Shown here piece by piece: positions 58,116-64,000 of a stretch of 64,000 bases of DNA. The DNA is taken from the NCBI GenBank assembly GCA_963995525.1, contig OZ023210.1:25581116-25645115 (forward strand), written 5' to 3'. The translations under genes were made by a program, and so were the position numbers. Positions within the stretch are counted from its first letter, which is position 1; every line of letters starts with the position of its first letter. The stretch is from Escarpia spicata (taxonomy: Eukaryota; Annelida; Polychaeta; Sabellida; Siboglinidae). The notes under the pieces were generated by a model that was given only the letters and a program-made list of their open reading frames with translations, did no database searches and had not been told where the DNA came from.

Positions 58116-59644
58116 TGTAATGTTCTAGCAGTTTGGTTCCAACACATAAATCATGATTACAGCTTAGCGCAACAGAAGCTTTTCACTGTCCAAAATATGA
58201 CTTTGGTGAATATTACAGAAACATTACATTGATAGTATGATTAGTATGTTATCTTGGCGGTCATTCACATTACGATCTACAAGTTGTCAATTAAACCTAC
58301 CAGTGTCAAGGTCCTGAATCTGTTGACATGCAAAAGTGGAAAGTCTGGCTCTGGCAGGAACCTGAACCTCCTTATTATCATGAAATGTGTTACATTCACT
58401 ATAACGTGCAGTTAGCATGTGAAGTTATGTCGCTGAGTGGATTGTGTGCTGTACATTTGTTAAATATCACTGAATGTTGCAATTAGTAAGGGTCGAATCA
58501 TTTTAATGTAATCATTACAATGCAAGACACAATTATATTGACATCATTGATGATTATTGCCTGTGATGTAATACAATTGTAATCAAGGCTATGACTAATA
58601 GAAATAAGTATTGACAACTGGCCTAAGCTGATATTGGAACAGTTGTTTTAAAATGTGTCACAGAAGCCCATGGGCAGAACATTCAAGTTTATGCAAGCAA
58701 CAACACGGAGACAAATATAGATATGAAAAGGGCCAAATGGATGACGTTTGTTTATTATGGGGAACCAGTGTATAAGCCTTTTTGGCACACTAATATTTAA
58801 ATGAAAGAAATGTGGACTCTACAACCCAATGCCAGGCCTGTGACTGAGCCCATACTAGTCTCCTGAGCATCAGGCTGTTAGAGCCCACATTTCAACATAT
58901 AAAGCAGCAGCGGTATTCCAAGAACGTTTTTGTTATTTTGCACTATCTTTGTTTTGTGTTTTACTTCTTGAGTACTGACTGTACTCTTGATTTATGCGTT
59001 TTGGTTTGTTAGCTTGAAGTTGTATGGAATGTTTAGTCGGGTCTGCGTTAGCGTTGGGTTATTACTACTACTTTGGCCATTGTGTCTATGTTGTACTTTT
59101 GTAATTCATGTGTTTTTTATACATTGTACTTTTGTAATAAAAATATGCATATAAAACAAACAGTTGGAGCAGTAACTATGCCGTCATTTTTGTTTCCTGA
59201 AATCTGTTTATAAATGTGTGGATTTCTGCCACACCTTTTTATTGACGTCATTGTATTGTGATTGATTGTGATTGTTTGTAACTGAGCGTGTTTAGAATAT
59301 CGTTCACTTCACATTGCTCCAGTTCACTCAACCGTGTGGGTGAGTACCTGGTGAATGTGTAAGCCCAACGAATAGCCTTCATGCAGTAATTGCACTGTGG
59401 CTGAATGCTTCCAGGAGAAGCCATGGGGTGACGTGTAAAGCGTGTTGAGCAGTCATATTGGACAGGATATTGGACACCTTATACAAGAACATACTTTGGA
59501 TGGTGCTGCAGAGTAGAGATCCGAAGGTATACTGGATTTCCATTTATCATCACGTCTTAGCGTGTTACAAGGGTGTCATCTGTCTCAAACAATATTTCCG
59601 TGGAATGCATGGGCATTGTCAGCATTTGTCTCGTTAATGACGAG
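58116..59644. other. No gene recognised
   Basis: A GTAATAAAAATATG word near 59135 could serve as a poly(A) signal for the upstream gene. The word TTGTACTTTTGTAAT is duplicated at about 59092 and 59126. Otherwise only short frames. Confidence 0.4.
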
Positions 59645-59860
59645 GTTAATAAGAAGAAGAATACTTTTAGAGCGCCATGGTTCCAGGTGACCCAGTTCAA
59701 AGGCGCCGACACAGAGAGTTAGAGTCAAGAGCACTCAAAACCAAGATCATAAAAACATAGCACCAAAAGTCCAATCAAATTATCATACAGAAATCCAATC
59801 CAGCAACATTAAACGATTGTGACAGTTCAAGAATAATTTTCAGTAGTCTTGAAGCTGTAT
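59645..59860 (-). mobile_element. CR1/L2-type LINE or SINE 3' tail fragment
   Basis: AATAAGAAGAAGAATACTTT precedes TAGAGCGCC and, 27 bases on, AAGGCGCC, the same stem arrangement as in the LINE A tail. Non-coding remnant. Confidence 0.45.
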
Positions 59861-59874
59861 ACAGTCAGACAGTC

Positions 59875-61990
59875 AGAATAAATTTATTTGACCTGTAAAC
59901 ACGATACATATACAACGAATAATGCTAGTAATAGATAAGATCGAGAGACTCCCATTAAGATATATAATATCGCTAGCACAGGAGCCACCCTATAAATAAC
60001 ATTTACATGACAAATCACAATAGCATATAACTTGTCTTTATAGTTGATAATTACTCAATGTGTCAACATGCATACATAATACAAGGACTGATTACATCAC
60101 ATTGACGTACATATGGATACTTCCATATACATTCTAATATGTATTACGAATTACAAATAAAGCAATTATGAATATGACAAGTGGATTCATAATTTAAAAT
60201 AAAAACGTTTTTTGGGTATGTTGAAAAACATGTGGGTGTAAATTTTATTAATGATAATACTTGGTGTATTGTTAACTGTCTCTACTATGTTGTGTCTAAT
60301 GCATTTTTTCGCAAATTCATGTTTGAATCTGGACATATACAGATTATTTCTTTCATGTTTGCAGTGCTGATGAATATCATAAATGTGTGTGCTTGGAAAG
60401 ACATTGAAGTACCCGGTAGTAGGGTAAAAGATTGTTAATTAATTTATAGTCAAATTTTAATTGTTGGATTTTATCAATGTTATCCAACTTTAGCAAATGG
60501 AGTCTTTTAAAAATAGGACTTGTGTAGCATTGTATTTACTTAAGGATATTATTCGTATTGCTTTTTCTGTAATTTGAAAATTCGATGTGCTTGATGACCC
60601 CATAAAAGTAAGCCATAATTAATATGAGGGAGAATAAGAGCATTGTACATAATATATAATGAATTAGGTGGTAAAAAGTGTTTAAGTTTATTTAGTATGC
60701 CTATTGTTTTAGATATTTTATTTGCTATTTTGTTTGTATGACTCTGCCAGTTTAAATGGTTGTTTATTGTGATGCCTAAAAAATTGAAATCAGTTACACA
60801 TTCAATGTATGCCCCATCTATTTGTAATACAGGGTATTCTACTTTCTTTTGAGGCATATGAAAAATCATGAATTTAGTCTTTTTGGCATTTAGTGACAGT
60901 TTGTTGGCTTTCAACCAATTGCTAATCTTTGTTAGTTCTTTGTTAATAGAGTCACTTCGCATTTGGCTTTCTGAATCATTAAATGTGTTTAGTGTACTAG
61001 TAAGGGTGGTGTCGTCAGCATACGTTATGAATTTGAAAAGGTCACTAGAAAGTGCTATGTCATTTATATATATCATAAATAAGAGTGGCCCTAAAATTTT
61101 ACCTTGAGGGACACCAGTGTTGATGACTATTTCCTTAGACTTAACATTTTCAATTTCTACGTACTGCTTACGATTTTGTAAATAATTCGTACAAAGGTCT
61201 AGAGCCTTGTCATTTAATCCATAGTAATTTAACTTCTGTACCAATATATTGTGATCAATTGTGTCAAATGCTTTTCATAAATCAAGGTATATATTTATTG
61301 GAGTAACTGATTTATCAAGATCTTGTATAATTCTGTCTATGATTTCAAGTGTAGCAAGCTCAGTACAATGTTTCTTTCTAAATCCATATTGGCTATTGTA
61401 GTATAACGCTTTAGAATGGAAGTAATCGTTGATTTGATCAAACATAACCCTTTCAACAATTTTTGAAATCACTGGCAGGATAGAAATTGGACGATAATTG
61501 TTCAAGTCAGAAATATCACCTTTTTTGAAAAGGTTTAATTTAATTCTTGCAATGTTTAATTTGTCTGGAAATATACCAGTTATTATTGGTTGATTAATAA
61601 TTTGAGTGACTGCATTGCTGATATCATTTTTTTTCAATTTTAGTAATGGTGTTGAAATACTGTCGTTTCCACAACTTGATTTTGGAGGTAAACGATCAGT
61701 TATATTAACAGTAGTTTCCATGCTAATTGGGTTAAAGCTGAAGGTGTGAAATATCGGGTTGTTCAGGTAATCTTTGTAATAGTTACCTCCACTAGTAGTT
61801 GTTTTAGAGGCTAGAGTAGGACCAGCATTAGTAAAAAACGTGTTAAATCTGTTTGCAATAATGCATTTGTCGCTAATTATTTCCCCATCGACTTTGAACA
61901 AATCTGGAAATTTTTCTTTCTTTTGACTTTTCTGAATAATTTCTTTAATTAAACACCACGTCTTTTTAACATCATGCTTATGCTTTTCAA
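59875..61990 (-). mobile_element. LINE G family, 5'-truncated copy (LINE H)
   Basis: Minus strand, from the linker (KKTWCLIKEIIQKSQKKEKF) to the 3' tail GGTCAAATAAATTTATTCTG. It keeps the segment missing from the copy at 49950-55515 (NSQYGFRKKHCTELATLEI) and an intact YADD box (FITYADDTTL). An in-frame TGA at 61275-61277 (Ser codon in the other copy) lies before KAFDTIDH. A further frame change lies near 60545. 5' truncation near 61990. Confidence 0.9.
60545..61985 (-). pseudogene. LINE H reverse transcriptase
   Basis: 61275-61985 carries LPPKSSCGNDSISTPLL, NNYRPISILPVISKIVER and INIYLDL, and stops at TGA. The same frame resumes with KAFDTIDHN and goes on with TGVPQGKILGPLLFMIYIND, YADD and NWLKANKLSLNAKKTKF to 60549, then shifts. 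Only the one nonsense change separates two long frames, so the polymerase core is well preserved. The continuation after 60545 (C-terminal region to about 60200) is readable on the minus strand as remnants. Confidence 0.85.
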
Positions 61991-62115
61991 AACAGAAGTA
62001 TACAGAGTCACATTTGCACATCTCACGGGGAAAACTGCTCCAGAGGCGAGGAGCAGCGATGTAGAAGGCACAGTCATCATATGGTTGAGATGAGCACAAG
62101 TGTATGTTCACTTGG
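61990..62115 (-). mobile_element. Second LINE's C-terminal fragment fused to LINE H
   Basis: The minus strand reads SQPYDDCAFYIAAPRLWSSF and then PREMCKCDSV, a CR1/L2-type C-terminus, and passes in frame at about 61990 into LINE H linker sequence. An insertion junction, not a real fusion gene. Confidence 0.65.
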
Positions 62116-62743
62116 TCAGGTTCTCAAGTGGCTTCACCAATGTTGAAATAGGTGACTCGTGCCAGGCTGTTTTCTGCCAAACCGAAAACAGCGTAGTTGT
62201 GTTACAGGTAATAAGCAGCACAGGAAATGGTTTGTTATATTTGTGTTACTAACAAAAATACTATCCACGGATGATGTTATCTACTGAAATACACATTGTT
62301 GCAAAAATAAATATATCAGTTATGTATAAGTATGTGCATCTCCTCCAAGACAACTTCTCGGACCACGCAACTACAAAGTGGCGATGTCATTCAGAAACAC
62401 AGCGATAATTCTTTAGGGTTATTTACTTAGGTGTTTTTGTTATACATGGCTTTTCTGAAAGGACTTTTTCATACCTGAGTGGCTAACAATTCACTATACG
62501 GCGCCAGTGTAAACGAGTTGTTTGTTGCACTAATATGTAAAACGTTCCTCAGTGGTCGCGGACCTCGGAACAATCGCAGAAAACGGGCGTAACGTTGTGA
62601 ACAATCGAATTACTTTCGTCTAGCGAACGGTACGGTAAATTTGATCGGTACAATGATACTTACCTATGGCCATGATATATTAATTGGCAAAAACCCCAAG
62701 ATCATTACGCCAATATGGGGAACGCAAGAGCAATGCAGGAACT
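62116..62743. other. No gene recognised
   Basis: Short frames only; no repeat family recognised. Confidence 0.4.
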
Positions 62744-63200
62744 TTACATACGTCTGCCCAGTCTAGTTTTTAAAGTGTCCACGGTGGCTGCAGACACAAC
62801 TGTTTTGGATAGATCGTTCCAGTTCTTTATAGTTCTGTTTAAAAAGCTGTTGGCGTAAACCTGTGTCCTGGCTGGCATCTGAATAAATCGCTCACTATGG
62901 CCACGCGTGTTGTTGATTGAGAGAAGAGTGCGGTGTGGCAAAAGAAGAGCTGTCTTTGCGTGTAGGGATTTATAGAATGATACTAGGCGTCTAATCTTTC
63001 TGCAACGCTCTAGGGACTCCCACTTCAGTTCTTTCACCATTAATGTTACGCTGCTTTCCCGACTGTTGTTACTATGTACAAATCTCGCCGCTTGACGCTG
63101 TACTTTCTCTAGTTCTTTTATGTCTTTGTGTGTAAGGATCCCAAGCGGCACTCGCATATTCGAGGTTTGGGCGTGAAATATACTGAATGCTTTGTTTTCT
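62744..63200 (-). mobile_element. LINE I: C-terminal fragment
   Basis: The minus strand begins NLEYASAAWDPYT (one frame) and continues after a one-base shift as DIKELEKVQRQAARFVHSN, LKWESLERCRKIRRLVSFYK, RTIKNWNDLSKTVV, ending GRRM. This is the post-polymerase region of a LINE of yet another lineage. 5' truncated. Confidence 0.85.
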
Positions 63201-63393
63201 CTGAGAAATATTTAAATAAATTTGATGATGAAGCCCAGATTGAGCATTGAGAATGTCTGAAGATGTTGTTTTCTGTAGTTGTTTTCCAATTCCTCTGTTG
63301 TTTATGGTGCTATTGTTTTTTACTGTTGATGCTATTGTTTTTTCCGGTTTGCCTAGTCCAGACTAACCTAGTAGCTAGTGTCTGGGGACTAGG

Positions 63394-63760
63394 CTAGTTT
63401 GTGAAGTCATAGTTGTATAGGTCTGGGTGGTCTCTCCAATCTCTTCGGATACGGAACTTTAGATGGCTGACGGATTGCGCCTGAACTGTGTCTTCCGATA
63501 GCGAATTCCACGATTTTACCACTCTGGTGGAGAAAAAATAGTGCCCGTTTCCTGCTGATCCCTGTGTTTGTAGTTTTGCACTGTGGCTTTTTGTGTTACC
63601 AAGAGAGGCTTTCAGGAACATCTGCTTTAATGGACAAATTTATAGTCCTGGTTGATCGAGCCCATTCCTTTAATGATTTTGAATCTTTGGATTATGCCTA
63701 TTCTTTATCTTCTGTATTTCATTGTTGGGATCTTGTTTGTACAATGTTGCCTTTTTTTCT
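63394..63760 (-). mobile_element. LINE J: C-terminal fragment
   Basis: The minus strand reads RRYRRQRIGIIQRFKIIKGM (about 63720-63650), then in another frame KLQTQGSAGNGHYFFSTRVV and KSWNSLSEDTVQAQSV, stop near 63394. The combination FFSxRVVxxWNxLPxxVV marks the end of a LINE ORF2. It differs from LINE I. Confidence 0.8.
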
Positions 63761-64000
63761 TTTCTTTTTTTAATAGAAAACACGAGGCCAGAATTTCATC
63801 AAAATATACGACGGAATATCCGAATGCTCCACGTATTCCGCATCCATTTTGATGGGTTGATGGGCCTTGTTGATGGCAGGAGGTCACGTGAGGGATAGAT
63901 TAATTGTTAGCAATATTATTCTTGTCTTTCTACTATTGTTTAAGTCACATGAACACGCGTAGCGTTGCAAAAACATGCGAAGAGTATTGTAGTGGTTCCA
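63761..64000. other. No gene recognised
   Basis: End of window; only short frames. Confidence 0.4.

Noticed and set aside
57467..58232. Long frames over the 3' minisatellite (217 and 200 codons)
   Set aside because: The supported frame ends at TAG 57612-57614; the others do not match the phase of the preceding exon.

Overview
This is eukaryotic, metazoan-type DNA: AT-rich, intron-bearing, with long simple-repeat tracts, one 200-base assembly gap (26970-27169) and a very high load of decayed transposons. Several non-LTR (LINE) lineages, a Ty3/gypsy relic, a tRNA-derived SINE and several terminal-inverted-repeat elements fit a marine invertebrate (lancelet, mollusc, brachiopod, hemichordate or cnidarian type of genome). 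I cannot fix the species from the sequence.

Layout. 1-3.4 kb: no gene seen, one small MITE. 3.7-7.8 kb: LINE A (minus), whose N-terminal coding region holds an Ala/Val/Thr minisatellite. 9.6-13.2 kb: Ty3/gypsy relic (plus) with a 454-bp TIR element inserted at its zinc knuckle. 13.3-17.5 kb: LINE fragments and a 42-bp minisatellite. 18.7-23.1 kb: RTE-like endonuclease fragment and a decayed CR1-type copy (minus). 23.6-26.7 kb: hairpin flanked by TA tracts, a 51-52-bp minisatellite, a decayed protein gene (minus) and a dispersed GACGTACGGTTTC motif. 27.5-31.7 kb: CR1-type element (minus) with an SGNH-esterase ORF1 and an ORF2 broken by one stop codon. 32.5-38.0 kb: hAT-like element with a perfect 8-bp target duplication, filled by two LINEs. 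39.0-57.6 kb: the only host gene I can support. 50.0-55.5 kb: LINE G (plus), lying in that gene's last intron. 58-64 kb: minisatellite and minus-strand LINE fragments.

The host gene is on the plus strand. Ten exons (39046-39118, 42588-43716, 44394-44556, 44755-44802, 45805-45866, 46111-46195, 46760-46807, 47237-47298, 47909-48053, 57492-57614) have AG/GT borders and agreeing codon phases. They join into 645 codons plus a stop; the 5' end is not settled. The product would be a basic, largely disordered protein with an RGG-like repeat block, then a coiled-coil region built partly from a duplicated exon pair. I do not recognise the family. Its repeat exon carries 19 CACGTG hexamers in about 550 bp.

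Most of the rest is the transposons' own biology. The LINEs encode endonuclease and reverse transcriptase and end in short tandem tails. Three copies of the CR1-type family and several of the G family allow copy-to-copy comparison, which pinpoints individual disabling mutations.
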